A DNA stretch of 64,000 nt, taken from Papio anubis. Its lineage: Eukaryota > Chordata > Mammalia > Primates > Cercopithecidae. Every line of letters begins with the position of its first letter. Position 1 is the first letter of the stretch. Where the stretch lies: NCBI RefSeq assembly GCF_008728515.1, contig NC_044995.1:14162127-14226126 (forward strand). The letters are read 5' to 3'. Of this stretch, positions 47,801-61,000 are shown piece by piece. A program made the translations under genes and the position numbers. Below the pieces are notes generated by a model. That model was given only the letters and a program-made list of their open reading frames with translations. It searched no databases and was not told where the DNA came from.

Positions 47801-50800
47801 GGCAGAGGTTGCAGTGAGCCAAGATCGTGCCACTGTGCTCCAGCCTGGGAGACAGAGCAAGACTCTATCTCTTTTTTTTTTTTTTTTTTGAGACAGAATC
47901 TCGCTCTGTCACCCAGGCTGGAGTGTAGTGGTGCAACCTCAGCTCACTGCAAGCTCCGCCTCCCAGGTTCACACCATTCTCCTACCTCAACCTCTGGAGT
48001 AGCTGGGACTACAGGCGCAGGCCACCGCGCCCGCCTAATATTTTTGTATTTTATTAGTAAAGACAAGGTTTCACTGTGTTAGCCAGGATGGTCTGGATCT
48101 CCTGACCTCGTGATTCACCCACCTCAGCCTCCCAAAGTGCTGGGATTACAGGTGTCAGCCACCGTGCCCAGCCGAGACTCTATCTCAAAAAAAAAAAAAA
48201 AAGTTCAGGCCTATCCCCTCAGACCCACGCCTCTGCTCCCTGGACTTGAAATCCTGTGTTTCCTGATGTGTTGGTGTCACTCCCACAGGAGGATAAAGGA
48301 AAGGACTTTGCTTTCTCTCCCCACTCACACCCTGCACCAGCCAGGGCCCAACAAGAAATACACACTCGCTCAGTAGTTCTCTCATGAATGAATGAATGAT
48401 TGAATGATCCATAACCTCTTTAGAGATTGGATCTGGTTGCAGAATCCTGGGAGGTTCTTGCCATGCCTGCTCCCCATCCTTCCAGGGACTGAGACCCATG
48501 TTCCATCCCCTGACCATCTACCCCTAAAGCCACCCCAAGTACCACATTTCATGTGACTCTCTGGGGCTGCTCGGCTGTGGGAAGGTTTTCAGGGCTCCCT
48601 GGTCTTGATTCTGGGACACCAGAGGCTCCTGGTTGCTGGGGTCTCTGAGGTCACTGTAGCCCCCACTGCTCACTATCGTGGGCATCTCTGACTCTCTCTC
48701 TCTGCTCCTCCATGTCCTCATTTTCCTCTCCTTTTATCCCAGCTGAACTGCACCATTTCCTCCAACCTTAGGCCTTTCCCAGACACTCCCTCTTACAAGG
48801 CTGGCTGTCCTGTTCCCTTCCTGCTCACACTGTGGCCAGGCCCACCTCCCAGGCAGTAGGAAAGGCACAGAAAACAACCCGGAGCAGCCGCCCCTGCCAG
48901 GTCCATCACGAGCCACTGTCCCCAGCTCACCAGGAGAACAAGCTTCCACTGTGTTCCCATCCAGGGCTCTTTCCCTCAGGGAGGCCAACATGAGTCCCGG
49001 AACAGGCCACAGGACAGGGACGAGCGACTCCTCCGTGCACTCTCTACACTGACTCACCAGGGGATCAGAGGCAGAAGGACAGGTCTGCAGTCCCCAAAGC
49101 CCATGGGCTCATTTCACCCATTTGACTCCCAACTCCATCCCTGTCCTGCTGTGGGCTCACATCCTCTACTGTCCAGCCCGGGTGACAGAGCGAGATTCTG
49201 TCTCAAAAAAAAAAAAAAAAAAGAGATAGAGTCTTGCTCTGTCTCCCAGGCTGGAGCACAGTGGCACGATCTTGGCTCACTGCAACCTCTGCCTCCTGGG
49301 TTCACGCGATTTTCCCACCTTAGCCTCCCAAGTAACTGGGATTACAGGTCCTCTACTGGTTCCTGGGACCTTCCCCAGGTGGAGCTGTCCAGGCAGGTGC
49401 TGTCTGATGGGTTTGCTGCCCATTCCACATACATCTGTGTCCTCATGATGACACCATTGTCATAAGGTGGGATCTCTCGGACAGGCAGATGCATTAGCCA
49501 CTAGTGTCTCACTTAGACTCTGCCCAATTTGGATGAATATGGTCAAACTCTAGTTGTGTTTCCTAAGGTTGAAAGAAAAGGAAGAAAGTATTTCACACGA
49601 CTGTTTTGGGTTCCTCGTCTTTTTACCTGAATTTCCACAGGAATTTGTAACATAGAACTCTTTCTAAATTTACTAACATAACATACATCACTTCTCCTCA
49701 TATGGCATCGTTTCTCTCTTAATGCAATTGAGAACCCTCAGATATCCTTTCTGACAAGTTCTGTCTTCCTAACAGGACCCAGGAGTTCCTTCTACCCAGG
49801 GAGTCACTGATTTCAAACTGACTTCAGCATCTTTCTTTGATCATAACATGATCCTACCGGACTTCAGAGCTTGGTTTAAGAGTTTATCATGCTCTCTAGA
49901 GAAATATTCCTCTTAGTAGTTGGTGTTAGATCCAGAGTATTAATAACAATTTTCACAAATGGAATAATCTAACTTCTCAAATTTATATCCCAGATCTACC
50001 AAACACACACGGTCCATGAGGGTCAGATTTTCAGCAAGTTCATGCTCCTTCCATTCCACTAGTCAGTTATTCTGCATTTGCAAAAAACCCACATATTTCA
50101 GAAAAGATCCACAGTGCTGTCACCTGCCCTTTTCAGGGGAAGAAGGGACATTAAAAACCAAAGTCAAGGAACATAGTTATGCTGTTAAATCCAGGCAGCT
50201 CCTGCCTGTCACCCTCACTCTTTTCTAGATCATTCCTTGGACTCTGCTCTATCTTTAGGAGTCACTGGCTCAAGTCAGTCATCATTAAACACCTGGGAAA
50301 AACTGCCCCACCTTGTGGTTCCACTGCCTGACGACTGAGCTGACCTTCAGGCTTGCCTCTGGTGTTCCCTGTGTTATTTCTGCTGAAATGTAGAGTCCCA
50401 GGCCAGGCTGCACAGTATCCTCAGGGTTTAAGGACAATGAGAAGTCCCATCATTACCCATCTCTAGGATGTCCTTAGACAGGGAAGCTGCAGAGAAAACA
50501 CACCTAGTGGGGCAAAGTAGGACTGTGAAGCTAGAAGGGAGCCAGCACTTGCACGTTCCAGGTGAGGACCCACAGGTGGGCCAGGCAGTCAGCAGCCAGT
50601 CAGGGAAGGACCAGAAGTGGCGGGGGCTATGACTGTCCACGACCCAACACTGCTGCTCAGTTCACACTTGAGAAAGTCTGTGCTTCTCTCACACAAAGCA
50701 GGTGGTCTCACGGTCTCTGAGCCCTCAGATCATCGTGCATCTGTCTTGTGAAACACACACTTGCCGTGGGCTTTTAAAGACTCAGGTTGGCTGAGAGGTG

Positions 50801-53800
50801 GGGAGATGCCAACTCTGAAAAATGCCTGGCCGGAATCCCAGCACTTTGGGAGGCTGAGGCGGGCGGATCACGAGGTCAGGAGATCGAGACCATCCTGGCT
50901 AATGGTGAAACCCTGTCTCTACCAAAAATACAAAAAATTAGTCAGGTATGGTGGCACACACCTGTAGACCCAGTTACTCAGGAGGCTGAGGCAGGAGAAT
51001 CACTTGAACCCAGGAGGAAGAGGTTGCAGTGAGCCAAGATCGTGCCACTGCACCCCAGCCTCAGCAGCAAAGCGAGACTCCGCCTCAAAAAAAAAAGAAA
51101 GAAAGAAAAATGCCCAGCCAGGCACGGTGGCTCACATTTGTAATCCCAGCACTTTGGGAGGCCGAGTCAGGCGGATTGCCAGAGCTCAGGAGTTCGAGAC
51201 CAGCCTGGGCAACACAGTGAAAGCCCGTCGGGCATGGTGGCATGTGCCTGTAATCCCAGTTACTTGGGAGGCTGAGGGAGGAGAATTGCTTGAACCCAGG
51301 AGGTGGAGGTTGCAGTGAGCCAAGATCACACCACTGCACTCCAGCCTGGGCAACAGAGCCAGGCTCCATCTCCAAAAAAAAAAAGAGAGAAAAGAAAAAT
51401 GCCTGTGGAGGAATCAAAGGTGCCACACAGGGCAATCTTCTCTCTGTTATCTGTACAGCGGAGCTGCCCAAGCCCTACATCGCCATCAACAACTCCAACC
51501 CCGTGGAGGACAAGGATGCTGTGACCTTCACCTGTGAATCTGAGGCTCAGGACACAACCTACCTGTGGTGGGTAAACAATCAGAGCCTCCCGGTCAGTTC
51601 CAGGCTGCAGCTCTCCAATGGCAATAAGACCCTCACTCTACTCAGTGTCTTAAGGAATGACACAGGACCCTATGAGTGTGAAATACAGAACCCAGTGAGT
51701 GCCAACCGCAGTGACACAGTCACCTTGAATGTCACCTGTGAGTATTTTCTGTTCCTCTGTGGCCCAGGCCGCCAGCCCAAATCCACGCACCCAGAGGCCG
51801 GGCGTCTCAGTCCCTCTCAGGTCTAAGGACGCAGACCCTTAACTCTAGACACCCAGGCTGGCCATGACTTCCTGTCCCAAGCAAACCTGGGCAGTCCCAG
51901 CCTGGACCAAGAATAGGAGGGGAGGGGCTGCTCCTGTCCTGGGAGGTTCAGGGTCTGCAGCCTGTGATGGAAGAAACAGGTGAATGTCTCAGACCCAGAC
52001 TCAGTGGACACAGCGGAGGTTTGGTTGGGACTTCAGGGTTGTGACTTGGTAGAGAGGAACACTGTGGCCCTTCTCCAGACCAGGAGCTTCCCTTTCCCTC
52101 TGATGACATCACCTGTGGCTTTATTTTCTTTGCTCCAGATGGCCCAGACACCCCCACCATTTCCCCTTCAGACACCTATTACCGTCCAGGGGCAAACCTC
52201 AGCCTCTCCTGCTCTGCGGCCTCTAACCCACCTGCAAAATATTCCTGGCTTATTAATGAAACATTCCAGCAAAGCACACAAGAGCTGTTTATCCCCAACA
52301 TCACTGTGAATAATAGTGGATCCTATACCTGCCACGCCAATAACTCAGTCACTGGCCGCAACAGGACCACAGTCAAGATGATCATAGTCTCTGGTAAGTA
52401 ATTCCTGGGGCATTGACATTAAGCTCTGGGGTACAAGCTCTCTGGTTTTCAAATAGGAGCAGAGAAGAAATTTTCTTTTCCAGCCTGTATCCAACGGGCA
52501 AAACAAGTCCAAATTCTCCCCTGAACCCTCTCAATTCATCTCTGCCGACTCTCTTCCCTTTGTTTTTCTGATTTCTCACAGCTGAACTTAGGTCCAGCCT
52601 GGAATGTGGGGAGGGGGTTCTCTCAGTCCCAGAAAGCCCCATGTAGCAGGAGGGACTTCACAGAGGGGAAAGCAGAAAGGGTCCTCAAGGTCAAGTTGCT
52701 TCTGTCACTGACATGTCCCCCTCTGTAACTTCTTGGCCTTCTTTTACCTACTCCATGAGATATAAGGAATATGTGAGGTTTTAAAACAGGCTCACATTAG
52801 TTTTCCCTAAATGAGAGAAGGAAATGCCCTTCATCAGCGATGAGCAGCTCAGACTTTGCTCCCTGCTCTACTCCCAGCTTGCCCGGTGATTGGCTCTGCC
52901 CTGACTCCATGTGGGGTAGGACGCAGGTGTGTGGAGAAGGTGGCCAGGTGGCCTGTCGTGAATCCAGCTAAATCAAAATGGCAGTCAATGGCTGGGTGTG
53001 GTGGCTCATGCCTGCAATCCCAGCACTTCGGAAGGCCGAGGTAGGAGGATCACCTGACATTAGGAGTTCGAGACCAGCCTGACCAACATAGCAAAAACTC
53101 CGTCTCTACTAAAAATTAAAAAAAAAAAAAAAAAAATTAACCAGGCATGGTTGTACGTGCCTGTAATCCCAGTCACTAGGGAGGCTGAGGCACAAGAATC
53201 ACTTCAACCTGGGAGGCAGAGGTTGCAATGAGCCGAGATGGCGCCACTGCACTCCAGCCTGACAACAGAGAGAGACCTCTGTCTCAAAGGTTAGCGCCGG
53301 GTGGCTCAAGTTTTGAATCCCAGCACTTTGGGAGGCTGAGATGGGCGATCATTTAGGTCAGAGATTGAGACCTCATCTCTCAGCACAGGTGAAATTGCCT
53401 CTACTAAAAATACAAAAACTAGGGCGGGCGCAGGGGTAGCGGCCTGTAGTCCCAGCTACTCAGGAGGCTGGAGGCAGGAGAATGGCGTGAACCCGGAGGC
53501 GGAGCTTGGCAGTGAGCCGAGTCCCCGCCACTGTACTCAGGCCTGGACGACAGAGCAAGACTCTGTCTCAAAAAAAAAAAAAAAAAGCAGTCAACACCTG
53601 ATCCTCTCCTGGGTCAGGCTACCTCCCTGAGCTTGTCCTGGCTCTGAAATCACCAGCTGTATGAGGCTGTGGGCACAGCATGTGGGATAGCACAGAACAC
53701 AGCAAGTGACCCACACTTGGAGAAATCCAGAGATTCAGCCACAGGGGCTCTGCATTGGAGAGAATGGGCAATGCCAAACAGTGTGTATTTGTAGAGAAGG

Positions 53801-56800
53801 TAAGAATATCAGCCTTTTGTTAACACTGTGCCTACTCTCTAGGAATCTCCTTCACTGTGATATTCTATCCACAGACCAGGAAGTAAAACTCCTCTTTACA
53901 GTGAGAAATCCTTCGGATTGGAACTTCTCCAGATACTAAGGTCGTGAAGACTGGATGGGCCAACTTCATTCTCTAAAAAATTATTTAATGAAACACACTA
54001 CCTTCCCTTTTTTTATGTAAAGTGACAGTCACAGGAAGGAGGCCTGATCACAGAAAGCTCCAGGAAAGGGTCACACAAAAGTCAGTGGGAGGCCGAGCAC
54101 GGTGGCTCGTGCCTGTAACCCCAGCACTTTGGGAGGCTGAGGTGGGGGATCACAAGGTCAGGAGATCGAGACCACCCTGGCTGACACAGTGAAACCTGGT
54201 CTCTACTAAAAACACAAAAAATTATCCGGGTGTGGTGGCAGGCGCCTGTAGTCCCAGCTACTCGGTAGGCTGATGCAGGAGAATGGCGTGAACCCGAAAG
54301 GCGGGGTTTGCAGTGAGCCAAGATCATGCCACTGCACTCCAGCCTGGGCGACAGAGCAAGGCTCTGTCTCAAAAAAAAAAAAAAAAAAAAAGTCAGTGGG
54401 CAAAACATTCTACCTGATGATGTTGCTCGGTCTGCACACTGAGAAGAGGATTCCAAGTGGGGATACAGAGATACCCAGAGGGTCACTCTGAGACAATCTG
54501 GGGTCAGAAGGGAAGTGTAGCCCTCTCCTCACAGATCATCACCTGAACAAAGACACTTGACCTTCTGCAGAGGGTCAGGGCTATCCCCTGGTTGGTCACC
54601 TTTGCACAGCTCACTGTGGGACCTGAGAGCTGGCTAAGATCTCAGGGAAAGGACCATAGCCCCAGGCCTCAGGCCCCAACCCTGTTCTCAGGAGGTTATC
54701 TCAGATACTCTGTTTGTCCACAGAACTAAGTCCAGTAGTAGCACAGCCCCAAATCAAAGCCAGCAAGACCACAGTCACAGAAGATAAGGATTCTGTGAAC
54801 CTGACCTGCTCCACAAATGACACTGGAATCTCCATCAGTTGGTTCTTCAAGGACCAGAGTCTCCCGTCCTCAGAGAGGATGAAGCTGTCCCAGGACAATG
54901 CCACCCTCAGCATAAACCCTGTCAAGAGAGAGGATGCTGGGAAGTATTCGTGTGAGGTCTTCAACCTAATCAGTAAGAACCGAAGCGACCCCATCGTGCT
55001 CATCGTAAACTGTAAGTGACTCCTCACCCCTTCCTATATGTCCCTGGAGGATTACTCTTCCAACGGTGTGCAAAATGGATAAAACTCACATGAGGCAGAA
55101 TCTCAATGAAGAGACCATTATAGCAAACAGAATTGCAAAGTGGTTAAGAGCTTAGGCTCTGAATCAAATATACTTAGTTTTTTTGTTTTTTGGTTTTTGG
55201 GGTTTTTTTTGGTTGGTTGGGTTTTTTTTGTTTATTTTGTTGTTTTGAGACGGGGTCTTGATCTGTCACCCAGGCTGGAGTGCTGTGGTGTGATCAAAGC
55301 TCACTCTAGCCTCAATCCCCTGGGCTCAAGCAATCCTGCCACTTCAGCCTCCAGAGTAGCTGGGACTACAGGTGTGCACCACCATGCCTGGCTAATTTTT
55401 TAAATTTTTTTGTAGAGATGGGGTTTCACTGTGTTGCCCAGGCTGGTCTCAATCTCCTAGTCTCAGCCTCCGCCTCCCAAAGTGCTGGGATTACTGGAAT
55501 GAGCCACTGTGCCCACCCTGTATTTAACTATTCTAAGTACCTCTCATACAGATGGAAGCATGCAATATTTGTCCTTTTGTGTCTGGCTTACATCATTTAG
55601 CATAATGTCTTCAAGGTCCATCTATGTTGTAGAACGTATCAGAATTTCATTCTTTTTGGAGACCGAATACTATTACGCTGTGTAGATAGATATATCACAT
55701 TTTGCTTATCCATTCATCCATCTATGGACAGTTAGGTTGCTTCCACCTTTTGGCTATTATGAATAATGCTATTATACACATGGGTATACAAACATCTGTT
55801 CAAATCCCTGCTTTCAGTTCTTTTGAATAGATACGCAGAAGTGGAACTGCTGGATCAAATGGTAATTCCGGTTAATTTTGAAGAACCATCATACCATTTT
55901 CCACAGTGGCTATACCATTTCACATTCCCACCAGTAATGCACTAGAGTTCCAATTTCTCTACATCCTCAAAAACATTTGTTGTTTTTTGGTTTTGTTTTG
56001 TTTTGTTTTGTTTTTTATAAGGGCCATCCTAATGGTTGTAAGGTGGTATATCACTGGAGTTTTGATTTGCACTTCCCTAATGATTAGCAATATTTAGCAT
56101 CTTTTCATGTGCTTATTGGCCATTTATCTTCTTTGGAGAAATGTTTATTCAAGTTCTTTGCTCATGTTTTAATTAGGTTGTTTGGGGATTTTTTGTTGAG
56201 TTGCAGTAGTTCTTTATATATTTTGGATATTAATCTCTTATCAGATACGTGATTCTCAAGTATTTTCTCCCATTCTATAAGAGGTCTTTTCACTTTTGTG
56301 ATAATGTGCTTTGATGCACAAAAGCTTTTAATTTTCATGAAGTTCAATTTCTCTATTTCTTCTTTCGTTGCCTATGCTTTTGGTGTCATAGCCAAGAAAT
56401 CATTGCCAAATTCAAAGTTCCAAAGTTTTCACTCTATCTTCCAAGAGCTTTATAGTTTTAGCTCTTACATTTGGGTCTTTTATGCATTTTGAATTAATTT
56501 TTACATATGGTGTTACATAAAGGTTCAATTTCATTCTTTTGCAGGGATATCCAGTTTCTTCAATGCTATTTGTTGAAAAGACTATCCTTTCCCCATTGAA
56601 TGAACTTGGCACCCTTGTCAAAAACCATTTGGCTATGTATGCAAACATTTCTTTCAGGGCTCTATATTTTATTCCACTGGTTTCTATTTCTTTTTGCCAG
56701 TACCATACTGTTTTGATTACTGTAGCTTTTGGGTTTTGTTTGTTTGTTGTGTTGTTATCATGTGGGGTTTTTTTGTTTAGTTTTGTTGCTTTTCTTTGTA

Positions 56801-57993
56801 GAGGTGGGGTTTCACCATGTTGCCAAGGCTGGTCTCAAACTCCTGAGCTCAAGCAATACACCCACCTCCACTTCCCAAAGTGCTAAGATTATGGGCGTGA
56901 TGATTACCGTAACTTTGTAAAAATTTTTGAAACCAGGAAGTATGAGCCTTTCAACTTTGTTCTTTTTCAAGATTGCTTTGACTATTCATGGTCCCTTCAG
57001 AGTCTATATAAATTTTAGAATGAATTTTTCTATTTCTGCAAAAAATATTACTGGAATTTTGATAGAGATTGCACTGAATTTGTAGATCACTTTGGGTAGT
57101 ACTGTCATCTTAACAATATTAAGTCTTCTAATCCATGAAAATGGGATGTCTTTTCCATTTATGTCTTATTTAATTTCTTTTGGCAATGTTTTGTATTTTC
57201 AGGGTACAAATCTTTCACCTCTTTGGTTAAGTTTATTTCTAAGTATTTTTAAAGCTCTTATAAACATAATTTTTTTCTTAATTTTCCTTTGAATTGTTCA
57301 TTGTTAGTATACAAAAATACAACTGATTTTTGTTTGTTGATTTTGTATACTGCCACTTGGCTGAATTTATTATTCTAATAGTTTTTTTGTGGGATCTCTA
57401 GGGTTTTCTATATATAAGTTAGTGTATTCTGCAAACAGGTATAATTGTACTTCTTTCCAATCTAGATGCTTTTTTTTTCTTGGCTAATTGTTCTGTCTAG
57501 GTCTTCCAATACTACATTGAATAGAAGTGGCAAAAGCAGGCATCCTTGTCTTATTCTTGATTTTAAAGGAAAAGTTTTCAATCTTTCACCATTGACTATG
57601 ATGGTAGCTGGGGGTTTTCACGTGTAGCATTTATTATGTTGAGAATTTCCTTCTATTCCTAGTTTCAGTGTTTTTTAGCATGAAAGAATGTTGAATTTTG
57701 TCAAATGCTTTTATCAACTCATTTTCATTACTGCTTATAGGTCTATTCGGATTTTCTATTTATTCATGATTCTATCATGGCAGGTTTTGTGTTTCTAGGA
57801 ATTTGTTCATTTCATCCACGTAATCCAATCTGTTGGCATTCAATTACTCATAGTACTCTTATAATCCTTATTATTTCTGCAGAATTAGTAGTAATGTTTC
57901 ACTTTCATTTCTGACTTTAGTAATATGAATCTTCTTTCTTTCTTAGTCAATCTAGTTACAAGTTGTCAATTATAATGATCTCTTTTGAACAAC

Positions 57994-58027
<34 letters not shown>

Positions 58028-61000
58028 GTTTGAGACAGGTTTTCACTGTCACCGAGGCTGATCATGGCTCACCGCAGCCTTAACCTCCCAGGTTCAAGCA
58101 ATCCTCCTGCCTCAGCCTCCTGGGTAGCTGAAACTACAAACACGCACCACCACCCCCAGCTAATTTTTGTAATTTTTTGTAGAGACAGGGTTTCACCATC
58201 TTGCCCAGCTGGTCTCAAATTCCTGAGCTCAAGTGATACACCTGCCTCAGCCTCCCAAATTGCTGGGATTACAGTCGTGCACCACTGTACCTGGCCTACA
58301 GTTATGAATTTCTTTCTTGCACAAGATTTTTAACTACTCTGAGCCTCGGATTCCTCAACCGAAAATTGCACTGAGAATGCCTGCTCCATAGTATTGCAAG
58401 GCTTTTGGGTTTTTGTTTTGTTTTTGAGACAGGGTCTCACTTTGTCACCCAGACTGGAGTGCAGTGGTGCAAACACAGCTCACTGCAGCTTCAACCTCCT
58501 GGGCTCAAGCAATTCCCCCACCTTAGCCTCCTAAGTAGTATATGCTATCACACCTGGCTAATTTATTTTTATTTTTGTTTTCAAAGAGACAGAATCCCAC
58601 CATGTTACCCAGGCTGGACTCAAATTCCTGGGCTCAAGCAATCCTCCCATCTCAGTTTCCCAAAGTGCTGGGATTAGAGGTGTGAGCCACCACGCCTGGC
58701 CCCTTAGTGTTATTTTAAAGATTTAATGTAATAATAAACCTTCAGCAAAACACCACGCACAGAGGAAATGTTTCATAAATGTTAGCTGCTATTACTATTG
58801 CTATTATCATTAGCCTTGAAATCAGGTAGTCCTAGAGTCAAATCTCAGATCCACCTCTCACTAGCCATCTGACTTTAGGTAAGCTTTTCACCACTCTAAG
58901 CTTCCATTTTTTCATATTTAAAATGGAAATAATGTCTACCTGACAGCACCATTTTATGGATCAAATGAGATACACGTAAAGCATTTAGCAGCACAGGGCC
59001 TGGCACACAGGAAGTACCCCACAAAAGTAGCTAACATAGCATTAATCACCAGCCTGAGTTGACTGGTGAGGGTTAAGCCCCAAATAGTTGCAACAGATAT
59101 AAAGGAGAAATAGGCTGGACACAGTGGCTCACATCTGTAATCCCAACACTTGGAAGACCAAGGCTGGAGGATCTCTTGAGCCCAAGAGTCTAAGACCAGC
59201 CTGGGCAATATAGTGGAATCCTATCTCTACAAAAATTACTTTTCTAAATTAGCCAGGTGGGTAGGCGTGGTGGCTCACGCCTGTAATCCCAACACTTTGG
59301 GAAGGCGAGGCAGGCGGGTCACCTGAGGTTGGGAGTTCAAGACCAGCCTAACCAGCATGGAGTAACCTCAAGACTTACTAAAACATACAAAAATTAGCTG
59401 GGCGTGGTGGCACGCGGCTCTGTAATCCCAGCTATTCAGAGGCTGAGGCAGAAGAATCGCTTTGGAACCTGGGAGGCAAAGAGGTTGCAGAGCCGAGATC
59501 ACGCCATTGCACTCTAGCCTGGGCAACAAGAGTGAAACTCGGTCTCAAAAAAAAAAAAGAAAGAAAGAAAAAGAATTAGCCAGGTGTGGTGGCATGTGCT
59601 TGTAGTCCCAGCTATTGAGGAGACTGAGGTGGGAGGTTCACTTGATCCCAAAAGGCTACAATGAGCCATGATTGTGCCACTGCACTCCAGCCTGGGTGAT
59701 AGAGTGAGAACCTGCCTCAAAAAGAAAAAGAAGAAGAAATAGATGCAAAAGGTATTATTTGTATATTTATTTTATATATATAGGGGGAGAAGCATTATAC
59801 AAGAAACCCACCGGGACATGGCTATGATCAAATATGGGAAAGGGGAAAAAAAGGAATTAAAGCAGAGTCTCAAGCCTGGTATGTCAGTTTCCATCTACCT
59901 AGATACACTGAAGATGAGATTAAACATACGAGATAATTAACTGGGGAAATGCCTGTGAGAGAAAGTGAGGCGAGAGTGAGAGGAACCTCAGACCATGATG
60001 CAGATCTGATTCCTGTGGAAGAGAAAGAAAGGAAGGAAGTTTTAGATTGCAGTGCAGTTTTTTTGTTTGTTTGTTTGTTTGTTTTTTGTTGTTTTTTTGA
60101 GACAGAGCCTCACTGTCACCCAGGCTTGAGTGCAGTGGTGTGATCTCGGCTTACTGCAACCTCCACCCCCCGGGTTCAAGCGATTCTCCTGCCTCAGCTT
60201 CCTAAGTAGCTGGAATTACAGTCGCCTGCCACCACCCCCGGCGAATTTTTGTATTTTTAGTAGAGATGGGGTTTCACCATCTTGACCAGGCTGGTCTTGA
60301 ACTCCTGACCTCGTGATCCACCCGCCTCAGCCTCCCAAAGTGCTGGGATTACAGGCGTGAGCCATGGCACCCGGCCTGCAGTGAAGTTCTAAGAGCATTT
60401 CTGCAAGGCTGACAGGGAGTCCTCCAGCCATTCACACTTCAGAGTAAAACAGTCATGCAGAACTGGGCTTGCTTTCATACCCCTGCTGGGAGCCAGTGGG
60501 AAGCCAGTTCTCTATGCAAAAGAGGTGGTGAATTCAGAATGCACAGACTGTCACAACTGAGACACTGAGAAAAAGATGCAACCACGAAAAAGGTGGAAAG
60601 TTCTAATCATATACAAAATAGCAATCAGCCTTTCTCACATTTCAAAGCCTTAAAAATGTCTGAGTGTAGAAAGGCCAGGGTGGAATTGACAGAAGAGAGA
60701 TCATCAACCTAGAAACATGGTGACTGGGGCTGGGCATGGTGGCTCACCCCTATAATCCAAGCACTTTGGGAGGCTGAGGCAGGTGGATCACAAGGTCGGG
60801 AGTTCAAGACCAGCCTGGCCAAGATGGTGAAACCCCATCTCTACTAAAAAAATACAAAAATTAGCCAGGCTTGGTGGCACATGCCTGTAGTCCCAGCTAC
60901 TTGGAAGGCTGAGGCAGGAGAATCGCTTGAACCCGGGAGGCAGAGGTTACAGTGAGCCAAGATCTCCAGCTGCACTCCAGCCAGGGTGACAGAGCAAGAC

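Larger units (their letters stand above)
46079..51458 (+). other. CEACAM1: CEACAM1 intron 2 (N to A1), mostly repeats
   Basis: The intron holds Alus at 46857-47154, 47588-48205 (nested pair), 49172-49350, 50827-51112 and 51117-51392. Its first 1.5 kb aligns with intron 2 of the dead upstream CEACAM copy. The unique parts 48206-49171 and 49351-50826 show no exon-like features I recognise. Confidence 0.75.

Noticed and set aside
51290..51826. 178-codon frame starting inside an Alu before the A1 exon
   Set aside because: The Ig part is real CEACAM1 exon 3, but the Met and first ~50 codons are Alu and intron; the exon starts at the acceptor at 51459.
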